Counted from the stretch's first letter, positions 8,807 through 19,670 are shown. The stretch: DNA of 64,000 bases from Bacteroidota bacterium (GCA_027621505.1 JAQCBK010000003.1:1-64000); one strand, 5' to 3'. Numbers and translations are program-made. Notes: a model not told the origin generated them from the letters alone.

Positions 8807-10198
8807 ATGAAAATGGGTGCCAAGCGATTTTTAATCTTTTTGTGTTTTACAATCCTAACAAAAGCATTTACACAAAAAAAACTTAGTGATCATCCCCTAC
8901 CTAATGCAGCCCAACTATCGTGGCAAAAAGCAGAGCTAGGAGCCGTATTCCATTATGATCTCCATGTTTTTGACAAAAAAAAGTACCGTCAAACTGGAAT
9001 ATCGGGCAACAGGATCAACCCCATCCCTGACTATCAAATTTTCAATCCAGAACAATTGGACACAGACCAATGGATCAAATCCATCAAGAAAGCAGGATTT
9101 AAATTTGCAATCATCACCGCCACACACGAAACAGGTTTTGCGCTATACCCCTCTAACGTAAACCCCTACAATGTGAAAGCACTAAAATGGAAAGATGGGA
9201 AAGGAGATATTGTGGGGGACTTCATTAACTCCTGCAGGAAATATGGAATCCTACCGGGAATTTATGTTGGAATCCGATGGAATTCTTTTTTTGGAGTACA
9301 TGATTTCAAAGTCAATGGTACTGGAGAATTTCAAAAAAAACGACAGTTATATTACAATCAAATGGTAGAGGGAATGGTAAAAGAGCTCTGTACCCAATAC
9401 GGGCCTCTATTCGAAATATGGTTTGACGGAGGGGCAAGCCATCCCGATCTGGGTGCTCCCGATGTATTGCCGATAGTAAAAAAGTACCAACCCGATTGTT
9501 TGTTCTATCACAACAATCAACTCGCTGAAGCACGCTGGGGGGGCTCAGAGTCAGGAACTGTTCCCTATCCTTGTTGGTCTACCTTCCCCACCCCATACTC
9601 CCATACTGGTGATACCAACACCGATCACATAAATTTGTTAAAACACGGTGACCCAGAGGGAAAATATTGGATGCCTGCCATGTCTGACGCTCCTCTGAGA
9701 GGATACAACGGCAGACACGAATGGTTTTGGGAACCTGGCGACGAAGAACATATCTTCCCCCTCGAAGAACTCATGCATATGTATTATAATTCCGTAGGTC
9801 ATAATTCTACCCTGATCATGGGTCTTACTCCCGACCCAAGAGGTCTTTTGCCCGAAGCCGATGTAAAGCGATTAGAAGAATGGGGTGAAGCCATCGAAAA
9901 AACCTTTTCAAAACCTATTGCTACTACAGCTGTAAAAGGAAAGGAAGTGGCACTAGCATTGAATGGGTCCAAAATCATTCAAAATATAGTCATTCAAGAA
10001 GACATCTCTCAAGGGCAAAGGATCAGGAAATATAATATCCATGGTTTCACAAATGGAAGATGGAGGGTCATTGCAGAGGGGCAAAGTGTTGGACACAAAA
10101 GAATCCATCGTCTCGAGCCCATTGCGGTGGAGCAACTGAGGTTGGAGATCCAAGAAAGTAGCCTGCCCCCTATCGTATCATTTTTTGGGGTCTATTAA
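8807..10198 (+). CDS. Alpha-L-fucosidase (GH29)
   Basis: Signal peptide; AELGAVFHYDLHVFD, FAIITATHETGFALYPS, EIWFDGGASHPD, all typical of GH29. Confidence 0.85.
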   Translation: MKMGAKRFLIFLCFTILTKAFTQKKLSDHPLPNAAQLSWQKAELGAVFHYDLHVFDKKKYRQTGISGNRINPIPDYQIFNPEQLDTDQWIKSIKKAGFKFAIITATHETGFALYPSNVNPYNVKALKWKDGKGDIVGDFINSCRKYGILPGIYVGIRWNSFFGVHDFKVNGTGEFQKKRQLYYNQMVEGMVKELCTQYGPLFEIWFDGGASHPDLGAPDVLPIVKKYQPDCLFYHNNQLAEARWGGSESGTVPYPCWSTFPTPYSHTGDTNTDHINLLKHGDPEGKYWMPAMSDAPLRGYNGRHEWFWEPGDEEHIFPLEELMHMYYNSVGHNSTLIMGLTPDPRGLLPEADVKRLEEWGEAIEKTFSKPIATTAVKGKEVALALNGSKIIQNIVIQEDISQGQRIRKYNIHGFTNGRWRVIAEGQSVGHKRIHRLEPIAVEQLRLEIQESSLPPIVSFFGVY

Positions 10199-10217
10199 TC
10201 CTCTGTCAGAGGATTAA
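10195..10217. repeat. Perfect inverted repeat (11-bp arms, 1-nt centre) at the convergent gene junction
   Basis: TTAATCCTCTG-T-CAGAGGATTAA. Confidence 0.8.
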
Positions 10218-10218
10218 A

Positions 10219-10671
10219 CTAAGAACTTAGTTTTTGCTTGACGATATTGGAGATGGTTTTTCCATCGGCTTTCCCTGCCATTTCTTTACTGGCCATCCCC
10301 ATAACCTTACCCATATCTTTCATTCCCTGCGCATCGGTTTTTGTAATAATATCATCCACTATTTTTTCGATGGCCTCTTCAGACAATTGTTCGGGTAAAA
10401 ATTGGGCGATGACTTCGGCTTGTGCATCTTCTGGAGCGGCCAAATCCTCCCGATTTTGTTCTCGGTAGATTCCCGCACTGTCTTTTCTTTGCTTTACTAA
10501 TTTTTGGAGCAGCTTAATTTCATCTTCCTCAGACAATTCAGCATCGCCAACTCCAGAGGTTTTTGCTAACAATACTGCTGATTTTATCGCCCTGAGCGCC
10601 TCAAGCTTAAGTACATCTTTTGCCCGCATGGCAGCTTTGAGTTCATCGGTTAGGTTATGGAGTAATGACAT
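10219..10671 (-). CDS. yqeY: GatB/YqeY domain-containing protein
   Basis: MSLLHNLTDELKAAMRAKDVLKLEALRAIKSAV..., MGKVMGMASKEMAGKADGKTISNIVKQKL. Confidence 0.9.
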   Translation of the reverse strand: MSLLHNLTDELKAAMRAKDVLKLEALRAIKSAVLLAKTSGVGDAELSEEDEIKLLQKLVKQRKDSAGIYREQNREDLAAPEDAQAEVIAQFLPEQLSEEAIEKIVDDIITKTDAQGMKDMGKVMGMASKEMAGKADGKTISNIVKQKLSS

Positions 10672-10676
10672 ATGGT

Positions 10677-12668
10677 TTAATCTACGTTATCGTGTAAAAA
10701 AGAATTGTTAGACCTTAATTGGATTTCATCGTCCTCATCATTATCCACTGACAAACGGGAGTGATTCGTTTCAGTTCTAGGGGATTCATCCAACTCTAAC
10801 CCCATTCTCTTGTAGGCGGGTTGTTTTTCAAATTCATCGATTTTACTCATACTGTGCTTAAAAGCATGGTTGAATTTTTTCAAATGCTCTTTCCTTTTTT
10901 CATTTTCTTCCAGAGTGGTTTGATCAATGGATTGATCGAAGGGAGAATTTTCATAAGGTGAGGTTGTTTGATCATCGAAGTCCAAAGAAGGGGCAGTCTC
11001 AGTTTTCTCTGCTGGTTCAAATTTGAAGTCTAGGGATTCTTCAATTAGTTCCTCCTTCTGAGGCTCCTGATCCCCTTCGGACAAGGTATGAACTATTTTC
11101 TCAGAAGAGGACGTCTCTTCTTCCTGACTCAAAGGCATGCCAAAGTCAAATGTAAATTGATTTTCCTCCTCGGCATCCACTGCTTCCATTCCAACGACAT
11201 CAAGGTTGAGCACTTCTTCATCCAAATCATTGATGACAAACTCCTGTTCAATATCTGCAATATCTGTTTTAATAGGAGTTATTTCTGCCAGCTGCTCTTG
11301 TTCTAAAAGCTCATAAACCACCTCCATATCATTAATTTCATCAATACTCATCTCCAATTCCTCCTCGGTTTGAACTTCTTCTACCTCGTATGGAGAAACC
11401 GTTTCTGCAACGACAGAAATAGAAAACAAATCCCCTTCATCATCCAGATCATTATCATCTTCATCATCATCGATGTCTTGGGTAAAATCGGTTGCCAATA
11501 CTTCTTCTTGGAAATCCGGTTCGGCTGACGAAATTTCCGGCTCATTTAGACTCCTTTCATCAGAGGCGAAGTCGATGAGGGGAACAGGCTTGTCTTGACT
11601 TCCCATTAGCTCGTGTTCCGAGCTTTGGTCTTCCTCTAAGGTATGGATGATTTTTTTGGCTTCCGTATTTACAATTTGGTGTTGCTGATCCTCCCCAAAA
11701 CCCGTTGCGATGATGGTTACGGCTATTGAACTTCCCAAGTTTTGATCCTCACCAACACCCATGATGATATTGGTTTCATTCCCGGCCTCGGTCTGTATGT
11801 ATTCATTAATTTCTCCAATTTCGTCAATGGTAATTTCCTCATTTCCTGAAACAATAAGAAGAAGTACGTTTTTGCAACCTGTAATTTTATTGTCATTCAA
11901 TAAAGGGGAATCCAAAGCATTGATAATTGCGTCGTGGGCACGATTGGCTCCGCTTGCGACTCCAGAACCCATAATGGCAGTTCCACTGTCTTTTAGGACT
12001 GTTTTTGCGTCTTTGAGGTCAATGTTTTGACGATAGTGGTGGGTAATCACTTCTGCAATGCCTCGGGCTGCTTTAGAGAGCACCTCATCTGCCTTGGAAA
12101 AGCCAGCTTTAAAGCCCAAATTACCATAGACCTCTCTGAGCTTATTGTTATTGATAACAATGAGTGCGTCAACGTTTTGTTTGATTTTCTCTAAGCCATC
12201 TTCCGCCTGTTCTGATCTTACTTTACCCTCAAATTGGAAAGGTATGGTAACAATTCCTACGGTAAGAATGTCCATTTCTTTGGCCATTTTTGCAATGATG
12301 GGTGCAGCTCCTGTGCCTGTTCCTCCGCCCATTCCCGCGGTGATGAAAACCATCTTGGTATGGGTCGCCAATAGGGTTTTGATGTCATCAAGACTTTCCT
12401 CTGCCGCCAAGGCACCCACTTCAGGATTGGCGCCAGCACCTAATCCTTCCGTCAAGGAAGCCCCTAATTGAATTTTGATCGGTACAGGACTTTCGTTGAG
12501 GGCCTGTGCATCGGTATTGGTGATTACAAAATCAACCCCATTAATGCCTTGTTGAAACATATGGTTGATGGCATTGCTACCCCCTCCACCTACACCAATG
12601 ACTTTGATGACATTGCTTTTATTTTTGGGTAAATCAAAACTAAAATTATTACTCATTTCAGATTCCAT
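10677..12668 (-). CDS. ftsZ: Cell division protein FtsZ with long acidic C-terminal linker
   Basis: IKVIGVGGGGSNAINHM; tubulin signature GGGTGTGAAP; T7 loop region; start could be 12668 or 12656. Confidence 0.97.
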   Translation of the reverse strand: MESEMSNNFSFDLPKNKSNVIKVIGVGGGGSNAINHMFQQGINGVDFVITNTDAQALNESPVPIKIQLGASLTEGLGAGANPEVGALAAEESLDDIKTLLATHTKMVFITAGMGGGTGTGAAPIIAKMAKEMDILTVGIVTIPFQFEGKVRSEQAEDGLEKIKQNVDALIVINNNKLREVYGNLGFKAGFSKADEVLSKAARGIAEVITHHYRQNIDLKDAKTVLKDSGTAIMGSGVASGANRAHDAIINALDSPLLNDNKITGCKNVLLLIVSGNEEITIDEIGEINEYIQTEAGNETNIIMGVGEDQNLGSSIAVTIIATGFGEDQQHQIVNTEAKKIIHTLEEDQSSEHELMGSQDKPVPLIDFASDERSLNEPEISSAEPDFQEEVLATDFTQDIDDDEDDNDLDDEGDLFSISVVAETVSPYEVEEVQTEEELEMSIDEINDMEVVYELLEQEQLAEITPIKTDIADIEQEFVINDLDEEVLNLDVVGMEAVDAEEENQFTFDFGMPLSQEEETSSSEKIVHTLSEGDQEPQKEELIEESLDFKFEPAEKTETAPSLDFDDQTTSPYENSPFDQSIDQTTLEENEKRKEHLKKFNHAFKHSMSKIDEFEKQPAYKRMGLELDESPRTETNHSRLSVDNDEDDEIQLRSNNSFLHDNVD

Positions 12669-12678
12669 TGCAGTGTAT

Positions 12679-14007
12679 TTAAGCGTTATCTAAAAATTCT
12701 TTAAACTTCTCCACCCATCGATCCAATATTGTTTTTCTTCTGGATGAAATGGGGATGGACGCTCCAGCACCCTCGGTAGGTTGATTTTGATTCTCTTCAT
12801 CAATTAGGGATTCAGCAGTGGGTTCTTCACCAGTTTCGTCAATGGTCTGATCCTCCAATGCATTCAAAAGCAAACCAACTGCTGTAGCCAAAATAGGACT
12901 GGTATCAGATTTTTGGGTATCCCCAGCCAGGTGTTCGTTAGGAAATCCAATTCGGGTATCCATACCGGTAATGTATTCCACCAATTGCTTTAAGTGTTTC
13001 AATTGACTACCCCCGCCCGTCAAAACTACACCACCAATTAATTTTTTCTTTTGATCATCATGCCCGTAGTTCTTGATTTCCAAATACACTTGTTCGATGA
13101 TCTCTACCACTCTTGCATTAATGATTTTTGACAGGGTTTTTAGGGAGATCTCTTTGGGTTCTCTTCCCCTTAGCCCTGGAATGGAAACAATTTCGGAGTC
13201 TTTGTTTTCTCCAGGCCAAGCGGAACCAAACTTAACTTTCAGAAGCTCTGCTTGTTTTTCAATGATGGAGCACCCCTCTTTGATGTCCTCCGTAATGACA
13301 TTACCACCAAATGGAATGACAGCAGTATGACGAATGATTCCATCTTTAAAAATGGCCAAATCAGTGGTGCCACCACCGATATCTATCAATGCCACCCCAG
13401 CTTCTTTTTCCTCTTGGCTCAAAACGGCTTCAGAGGAGGCCAAAGGTTCAAGGGTAATGTTTTTCATGGACAAACCAGCACTTTTGACACACCTCCCGAT
13501 ATTTTTAATGGAAAAAACTTGCCCCACAACAACGTGGAAATTGGCCTCTAACCTTCCACCATACATCCCGATGGGCTCCTTGATATCGGCCTGACCGTCT
13601 ACCTTAAATTCTTGTGGTAAAACGTGAATAATTTCTTCTCCAGGAAGCATCACCAGTTTATAAACCTGTTGAATGAGGCGTTCAACATCCTCCTGTGAAA
13701 TGACTTCTTGGGGATTCTTGCGCGTAATGTAGTCACTGTGCTGAAGGCTCCGTATGTGTTGTCCAGCGATCCCAACAACTACCTCGTTGATCTGCTGACC
13801 TGAAATTACTTTTGCCTCCTCTACCGCTTGTTGAATGGATTGAATGGTTTGGGTGATATTGTTAACAACACCCCTGTGTACTCCCAAACTTTTGGACTTT
13901 CCAATACCGTGAATTACAACCTTACCAAATTCATTTTTTTCACCTACCATGGCAACGATTTTGGTGGTTCCGATATCAAGTCCTACTGATACATTTGAAT
14001 AACTCAT
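12679..14007 (-). CDS. ftsA: Cell division protein FtsA
   Basis: VGLDIGTTKIVAMVGE, VALIDIGGGTTDLAIFKDG, amphipathic C-terminus. Confidence 0.96.
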   Translation of the reverse strand: MSYSNVSVGLDIGTTKIVAMVGEKNEFGKVVIHGIGKSKSLGVHRGVVNNITQTIQSIQQAVEEAKVISGQQINEVVVGIAGQHIRSLQHSDYITRKNPQEVISQEDVERLIQQVYKLVMLPGEEIIHVLPQEFKVDGQADIKEPIGMYGGRLEANFHVVVGQVFSIKNIGRCVKSAGLSMKNITLEPLASSEAVLSQEEKEAGVALIDIGGGTTDLAIFKDGIIRHTAVIPFGGNVITEDIKEGCSIIEKQAELLKVKFGSAWPGENKDSEIVSIPGLRGREPKEISLKTLSKIINARVVEIIEQVYLEIKNYGHDDQKKKLIGGVVLTGGGSQLKHLKQLVEYITGMDTRIGFPNEHLAGDTQKSDTSPILATAVGLLLNALEDQTIDETGEEPTAESLIDEENQNQPTEGAGASIPISSRRKTILDRWVEKFKEFLDNA

Positions 14008-14016
14008 ATTGTTGAT

Positions 14017-14724
14017 TTAAGATCCAACTACTTGATTTTTATATTTTAAATTGACCAAGGAATATTCCTTGTCTAACTTGTAATTGTCGTAGTAAGCACA
14101 AAAAACTTTCAGTTTTGAGAGTTTTTCCTCCATACGACGGATTTGACCAATTTCTACCTCAAAACCGTAGGAACGCAATCCAATAAAAAAAGATTCGGAG
14201 CGAAAATAAATTGAAGCCAATTCGTTCCTTAAAAAAGGATCGGCGTTGAAGTAATCAATCAATGCTAATACATCCGATTTTTGACCTGGTTCTAAACCTC
14301 CAAAGTAAACCGGAACCTTTGGGGTGTATTTACTGGACAGGGGAATTAAATTCCCTGCATTATCCATATAAAATTTATCAGGTCCTTGTATCCTTGCAAC
14401 CGCCTTTTTTTCTTCTAAACTAACGCCTAAAATTCCATTTTGAAAATGATAAACTTCTGCGTTTTTAACATAAGGATTGGTTTCTAAAAAGGATTCAAGC
14501 ATACTCAAAACTAAACTATCTTTGGCCTTCCACGGAAGGACCCCTTTCTTTTGTATTAACAATTTATTAACGAGAGAGTCGCTCAAAAAGAGAGCGCCAT
14601 TCGATTCAAATTCAATGGCTATTTTTTCGATGGAACGGCCGCTATTCTTGTAATGAGAGAAAAAAGCCAACATCAAAATCAAGCCGAAGACAGTGACAAA
14701 AAATAAATAATTTTTATATCTCAT
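14017..14724 (-). CDS. ftsQ: Cell division protein FtsQ
   Basis: Single N-terminal TM, ETNPYVKNAEVYHFQNGILGVSLEEKKAVARI; position in dcw cluster. Confidence 0.85.
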   Translation of the reverse strand: MRYKNYLFFVTVFGLILMLAFFSHYKNSGRSIEKIAIEFESNGALFLSDSLVNKLLIQKKGVLPWKAKDSLVLSMLESFLETNPYVKNAEVYHFQNGILGVSLEEKKAVARIQGPDKFYMDNAGNLIPLSSKYTPKVPVYFGGLEPGQKSDVLALIDYFNADPFLRNELASIYFRSESFFIGLRSYGFEVEIGQIRRMEEKLSKLKVFCAYYDNYKLDKEYSLVNLKYKNQVVGS

Positions 14725-16051
14725 TTATCTGTTTTTTTTTAAGTTTTTGTACGTGGGTTCCTATGTCCCCTGCCCCTAATGTCAAAACCAAATCCACATC
14801 TGATTGAAGAACTGTCAAATGAAAATCTTTGTCCCTTATTATTCTCTTATTCTTGTTTTTTATTCGTTCCAACAAAACATCTGAACTGACCCCTTCAATC
14901 GGTTTTTCACGGGCAGGATAAATGTCCATCAGAACGATTTCATCAAATGGATCGAGGACTTGGGCAAAATCCTCCATAAAATCTTGAGTTCGGGAAAATA
15001 AGTGGGGCTGGAACACAACCAAATTTCTTTTATCAGGATAAAATTCAGTAACCGTTTGAAACACTGCTCTGATTTCTGTAGGGTGATGGGCGTAATCATC
15101 AATCAAAAGTTTATTTTCTAGAGCAATCAGCTCCATTCTTCGATAGATGCCCTTAAAAGTACCCAATGCTGGCAAGGCTTTTTCCATTGGCAATCCTGCA
15201 ATTTCCAGCAAGGCAAGGGCGGCAATTGCATTGGATAAATTATGCCTGCCAATAGCACTTAGATAGATCCCATCATGGACTTTCCCAGGTGTAACCAAAT
15301 CAAATAGATAACCCGATTTTACGGGATGAATATTTTTTGCAAAATACTCTGCTTTTTCCTCTATCGCATAAGAGACCCCCTCCAATTCCAACCCTTTCGC
15401 CATTACCACTTTTTGATCAACCAAATCAGCAAATTTTTGAAAAGCTTTTATCATATTGGATTGATTGCCATACACGTCCAAGTGGTCTTCATCCATCGAG
15501 GTAACGCAGGCAAAATCTGGACTCAGTTGATGAAAAGAGTAATCGTACTCATCTGCCTCCACAATTGAATATTCATTTCCACTGGAAATAAAGTTACTTT
15601 GAAAAGCGTTCATTATCCCCCCCAAAAAGGCGGTAAATTCCAAATTCAAATAAGCAAACAGATGGGTCAATATTGAGGCGGTAGTCGTTTTTCCGTGTGT
15701 ACCAGCCACGGCAAAAAGGGTGGTATTAGCGGTAACTTCACCCAAGAGCACCGCTCTTTTTTTGATATTGTTTCCTTGGGTTTTGAAGTAGTTGAGTTGT
15801 GAATGATCTTTAGGCAATGCGGGGGTATAAACGATTTGGGTGTCTGGGGTTCTAAAATCCTCCGGTAGGGCCGAAATGGAATCCTCGAAAACCACAGGAA
15901 TACCCATGCTGATCAATTGCTCAGTAATGTTGCTTGGGGTTTTGTCATAGCCCATCACCCTTTCACCTTGCTCGTACAGATATTTGGCCAAGGCAGACAT
16001 TCCTATCCCTCCTATTCCTAAAAAACAATATTTCTTTTGTACTCGGTTCAT
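14714..16051 (-). CDS. murC: UDP-N-acetylmuramate--L-alanine ligase
   Basis: FLGIGGIGMSALAKYL, AGTHGKTTTASIL, EADEYDYSFH, IDDYAHHPTEIRA. Confidence 0.96.
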   Translation of the reverse strand: MNRVQKKYCFLGIGGIGMSALAKYLYEQGERVMGYDKTPSNITEQLISMGIPVVFEDSISALPEDFRTPDTQIVYTPALPKDHSQLNYFKTQGNNIKKRAVLLGEVTANTTLFAVAGTHGKTTTASILTHLFAYLNLEFTAFLGGIMNAFQSNFISSGNEYSIVEADEYDYSFHQLSPDFACVTSMDEDHLDVYGNQSNMIKAFQKFADLVDQKVVMAKGLELEGVSYAIEEKAEYFAKNIHPVKSGYLFDLVTPGKVHDGIYLSAIGRHNLSNAIAALALLEIAGLPMEKALPALGTFKGIYRRMELIALENKLLIDDYAHHPTEIRAVFQTVTEFYPDKRNLVVFQPHLFSRTQDFMEDFAQVLDPFDEIVLMDIYPAREKPIEGVSSDVLLERIKNKNKRIIRDKDFHLTVLQSDVDLVLTLGAGDIGTHVQKLKKKQINEI

Positions 16052-17134
16052 TTACAACAGTCCTTCAATTAGATCTACAATTTGAGCAGTGGCGTTGGGC
16101 TGTGCCAATTTTTTTAAACTTTTGGACATCTCCTTTTGTCTATCAGGAACCAAAAGCTGGTTAAAGACTTCTTCAAAATCCCGCTCTAAATTTTTTTCCT
16201 CAACGACCAAAGCCGCCCCCTCATTGGCCATGGCCATGGCATTGTGGTACTGATGATTTTCTGCGACATTGGGAGAGGGAATCAACAACACCGGACGGGC
16301 GGCACAACAAAGCTCTGAAAGTGTTCCGGCACCTGATCTTGAAATGATCATGTCCGCCGCAGCATAAAGCCAGTCCATCTCCCCTACAAACGGTATGACT
16401 TGGACTGTTTCCGATTGGAGTTTTTGGTACTGATCATAATACAGCTTCCCGCATTGCCAGATCAGTTGTAACTTCTTTTTTTGAAAGGTTTCCAAATGCG
16501 AAGCGACCAACTCGTTGATCTTTCTCGCACCCAAACTACCCCCCAAAACCACCAAAGTGGTTTGATCCGGCTGGAGTTTGAAAAAAGCTTTGGCATCCTT
16601 GCGAGGGTACTTTTGCAGGGATATAGATTTTCGGATGGGATTTCCTGTGTGATGCAATTTATTTTTGGGGAAAAATCTTTCCAGCCCTGAATAGGCAACT
16701 GCGATGGCATTTGCATTTTTGGACAATAGTTTATTGGTAATTCCAGGATAAGAGTTTTGTTCTTGGATGAGGGTTGGAATTTTGAATAAGCTGGCCATAA
16801 AAAGCAGTGGTCCACTTGCATAGCCCCCGGTTCCCACTGCCACCGATGGTCTATATCTTAGTAAGATAAAAATGGATTTTATAAGACTTAAAAATAATTT
16901 CAATGGAAAAATGAGGTTTTTAAGGCTCACCGCTCGTTGAAGACCGTCAATCCAAAGTCCAATGATTTTATATCCTGCTTGGGGTACTTTGTTCATTTCA
17001 ATTCTGCCCAAGGCGCCCACAAACAAAATCTCCGTATGCTGATTGCGTAACTTGATTTCCTCAGCAATCGCCAATGCTGGAAACAAATGCCCTCCAGTTC
17101 CTCCACCTGATATGATCACTTTATAGGGTTTCAC
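16052..17134 (-). CDS. murG: UDP-N-acetylglucosamine--N-acetylmuramyl-(pentapeptide) transferase
   Basis: ISGGGTGGHLFPALAIA; GGYASGPLLFMA; SRSGAGTLSELCCAARPVLLIPSP. Confidence 0.96.
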   Translation of the reverse strand: MKPYKVIISGGGTGGHLFPALAIAEEIKLRNQHTEILFVGALGRIEMNKVPQAGYKIIGLWIDGLQRAVSLKNLIFPLKLFLSLIKSIFILLRYRPSVAVGTGGYASGPLLFMASLFKIPTLIQEQNSYPGITNKLLSKNANAIAVAYSGLERFFPKNKLHHTGNPIRKSISLQKYPRKDAKAFFKLQPDQTTLVVLGGSLGARKINELVASHLETFQKKKLQLIWQCGKLYYDQYQKLQSETVQVIPFVGEMDWLYAAADMIISRSGAGTLSELCCAARPVLLIPSPNVAENHQYHNAMAMANEGAALVVEEKNLERDFEEVFNQLLVPDRQKEMSKSLKKLAQPNATAQIVDLIEGLL

Positions 17135-18323
17135 TAAGTATGATTAAAGGGTTTTCATTTTTTTCTTCTATCTCCTCTGAGTCCGCTTCCGCTACTTTCT
17201 GTCCTGCACTTACACTGAGGATCATTCCAAAGGAAATACAGGTCATCCATGCAGCAGTACCACCACTACTGATTAAGGGAAGGGTTTGTCCCGTTACAGG
17301 AAAAACTTGGAGTGCCACTGCTATATTTACAAAAGCCTGAATAATGATTGGCAAACCCAATCCCAACACCAAAAGTTTACCGTAAACGGTATCCGATCTG
17401 TGGGCGATCACTACAATTCTGAAGAGAATGATCACATATAACAAAATCAAAGCACTGCCACCTACCAATCCAAATTCCTCTACGATGATGGCATAAATAA
17501 AATCAGAAGAGCTCTGAGGTAAAAAGTTTTTCATTACACTTTTTCCTGCACCCTGTCCTAAAATACCCCCCGTAGCAATAGCTGTTTTGGCTCTTTCTAT
17601 CTGATAATTTCCAGTACTATCTGCATTGTTAAAATTTTCTATTCTACTCATCCAAGTATCAATCCGATTGGGAACCAAGTCCGGATAGGCTTTGGCAACC
17701 AATACAAAGAAGACTGCCATTATCAAACCCACCGACATCATTCCCAAGAGGTATTTTATGGGATATCCGCCCAAGAATACCAAAAGGAGTACCATAGAAA
17801 AAAGAAGAACAGCGGTGGACAAATTGGAAGGCAAAATCAATAGAACCACTAGGAAGACTGGCATCCAAAGCGGAAGAACAGAAGATTGAAGTCGGAATAG
17901 CTTGGGATTGTCTTTGGACATCAAATGGGCCACATAGGCCAAAAGTACAATCCCTGCTAGGGTAGAAGTTTGAAAACTAAGCCCCACAATGGGGATTCTG
18001 ATCCAACGATTGGCATTGGCTCCAGCAATTACATTTCCTTGAGTAGCCGTATAAATCAATAAAAAAATAACCAAGGGAAGGGCCAAAATGGAAATCCCTT
18101 TAAAATATTGATAGGGAGTTTTGTGAATGGAATACATCAAAACAAAACCAAAAACCATTACGATGAAATGTTTGAATAAGTGACTCCAAGGGGTACCCTG
18201 ACCAACAACATAGGTCAAATTGGAGCTTGCACTAAAAACCGGTAGAAATGAAAAAATCGAAAGCAGCGCCAAGGATACCCAAAGTACGCGATCCCCCAAA
18301 AAATGAATTTTTCTATTTTTCAT
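17121..18323 (-). CDS. ftsW: SEDS-family cell division protein FtsW
   Basis: Multi-TM; SDFIYAIIVEEFGLVGG; VTGQTLPLISSGGTAAWMTC. Confidence 0.94.
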   Translation of the reverse strand: MKNRKIHFLGDRVLWVSLALLSIFSFLPVFSASSNLTYVVGQGTPWSHLFKHFIVMVFGFVLMYSIHKTPYQYFKGISILALPLVIFLLIYTATQGNVIAGANANRWIRIPIVGLSFQTSTLAGIVLLAYVAHLMSKDNPKLFRLQSSVLPLWMPVFLVVLLILPSNLSTAVLLFSMVLLLVFLGGYPIKYLLGMMSVGLIMAVFFVLVAKAYPDLVPNRIDTWMSRIENFNNADSTGNYQIERAKTAIATGGILGQGAGKSVMKNFLPQSSSDFIYAIIVEEFGLVGGSALILLYVIILFRIVVIAHRSDTVYGKLLVLGLGLPIIIQAFVNIAVALQVFPVTGQTLPLISSGGTAAWMTCISFGMILSVSAGQKVAEADSEEIEEKNENPLIILSETL

Positions 18324-18332
18324 TAACTATAT

Positions 18333-19670
18333 TTATAATTCTTTGACCGCTTGTTTGAATTGATTCCCACGATCCTCATAATTCTTAAATAGATCAAAAC
18401 TTGCACAGGCTGGAGACAACAAAACTGTTTCATTTTTTTCAGCAATTTTGTGTGCCACCCTTACGGCTTCTTTCATGGATTGAGTTTCCACCATTATATC
18501 GGTTATGGGTTGAAAGGCATCGATGATTTTGTTGTTGTCCACCCCCAAACAGATGATGGCTTTGACTTTCTCTCTAACCAGTGGATACAATATTTCGTAA
18601 TCGTTTCCTTTGTCTACCCCTCCTACAATCCATACCGTAGGTGTGCTCATGCTCTCCAGGGCAAAATAGACCGAATTGACATTGGTAGCCTTGGAATCAT
18701 TGATGTATCGAATGTTTTGAATTTTCAAAACCGGCTCTAATCGGTGGGGTGCCCCCTTAAAATTTAATAAACTCTCGCGTATCGTTTCTTTACTGATATC
18801 CAATAGGTGAGCCACTGTAGAGGCTGCCATCGCATTCAATAAATTGTGCCTTCCTTTTAAGGGAAATTCCATTGTATTTATCATAGTCTTGTTTTTTTGA
18901 GTTTGAATCACGATATGATCGTCTTCTTCATAGGTTGCAATGGCATGATTTTTTTTTATGCCAAATGGATGAATAGTGGCCTGGGTATCGATTTTTTGAA
19001 TGGCCTCTTTCAATTGATCATCCATTGCATTAAAGAGCAGAAAATCACGTTCGGTTTGATTTTCGGTGATTTTTAGTTTGGATTTTAAGTATTGAATAAA
19101 ATCGTGATTGTATCGGTCGAGGTGATCTGGGGTGATATTGGTTATGACTCCAATATGAGGCCTAAAATTGACGATATTATCGAGCTGAAAACTGCTGATT
19201 TCCAGCACAAAATATTGACAGTCATTTTCAGCGACCTCTTGGGCAAAACTGTTGCCTATATTTCCAGCCAAAGCAACGTCATATCCCGCATTTTTTAGAA
19301 TTTGATAGGTCATCATCGCAGTGGTGGTTTTACCATTGCTGCCAGTGATGCCAATCAATGTAGCATTGGTAAATCTTGAGGCAAATTCTATTTCGGAAAT
19401 CAAGGGGATCTTCTGTTCCTGTAATGATTGGACCAAAGCTGTGTCGGAGGGGATGCCTGGACTCTTCATTATATAATTTGCGTTGGACATTTTGGAGAGG
19501 GTATGTTGGTTTTCCTCCCACTCAACCTCCAGTCGATCGAACATTTTTTTGGTGGATAGAGATATGCTACCCTGGTCGGACACAAAGACCTCAAAACCTT
19601 CTTTTTTAGCCAAAACAGCTGTTCCTCTTCCGCTTTCTCCAGCTCCCAAAATGACAATTTTTTCTTTCAT
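18333..19670 (-). CDS. murD: UDP-N-acetylmuramoylalanine--D-glutamate ligase
   Basis: Likely start [16 protein letters not shown] at 19670; GITGSNGKTTTAMM; YINDSKATNVNSV. Confidence 0.94.
   Translation of the reverse strand: MKEKIVILGAGESGRGTAVLAKKEGFEVFVSDQGSISLSTKKMFDRLEVEWEENQHTLSKMSNANYIMKSPGIPSDTALVQSLQEQKIPLISEIEFASRFTNATLIGITGSNGKTTTAMMTYQILKNAGYDVALAGNIGNSFAQEVAENDCQYFVLEISSFQLDNIVNFRPHIGVITNITPDHLDRYNHDFIQYLKSKLKITENQTERDFLLFNAMDDQLKEAIQKIDTQATIHPFGIKKNHAIATYEEDDHIVIQTQKNKTMINTMEFPLKGRHNLLNAMAASTVAHLLDISKETIRESLLNFKGAPHRLEPVLKIQNIRYINDSKATNVNSVYFALESMSTPTVWIVGGVDKGNDYEILYPLVREKVKAIICLGVDNNKIIDAFQPITDIMVETQSMKEAVRVAHKIAEKNETVLLSPACASFDLFKNYEDRGNQFKQAVKEL

Noticed and set aside
11080-11700. 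Unusually long acidic tail of FtsZ
   Set aside because: Long acidic linkers are, to my knowledge, common in Bacteroidota FtsZ; the C-terminal RSNNSFLHDNVD peptide looks normal.
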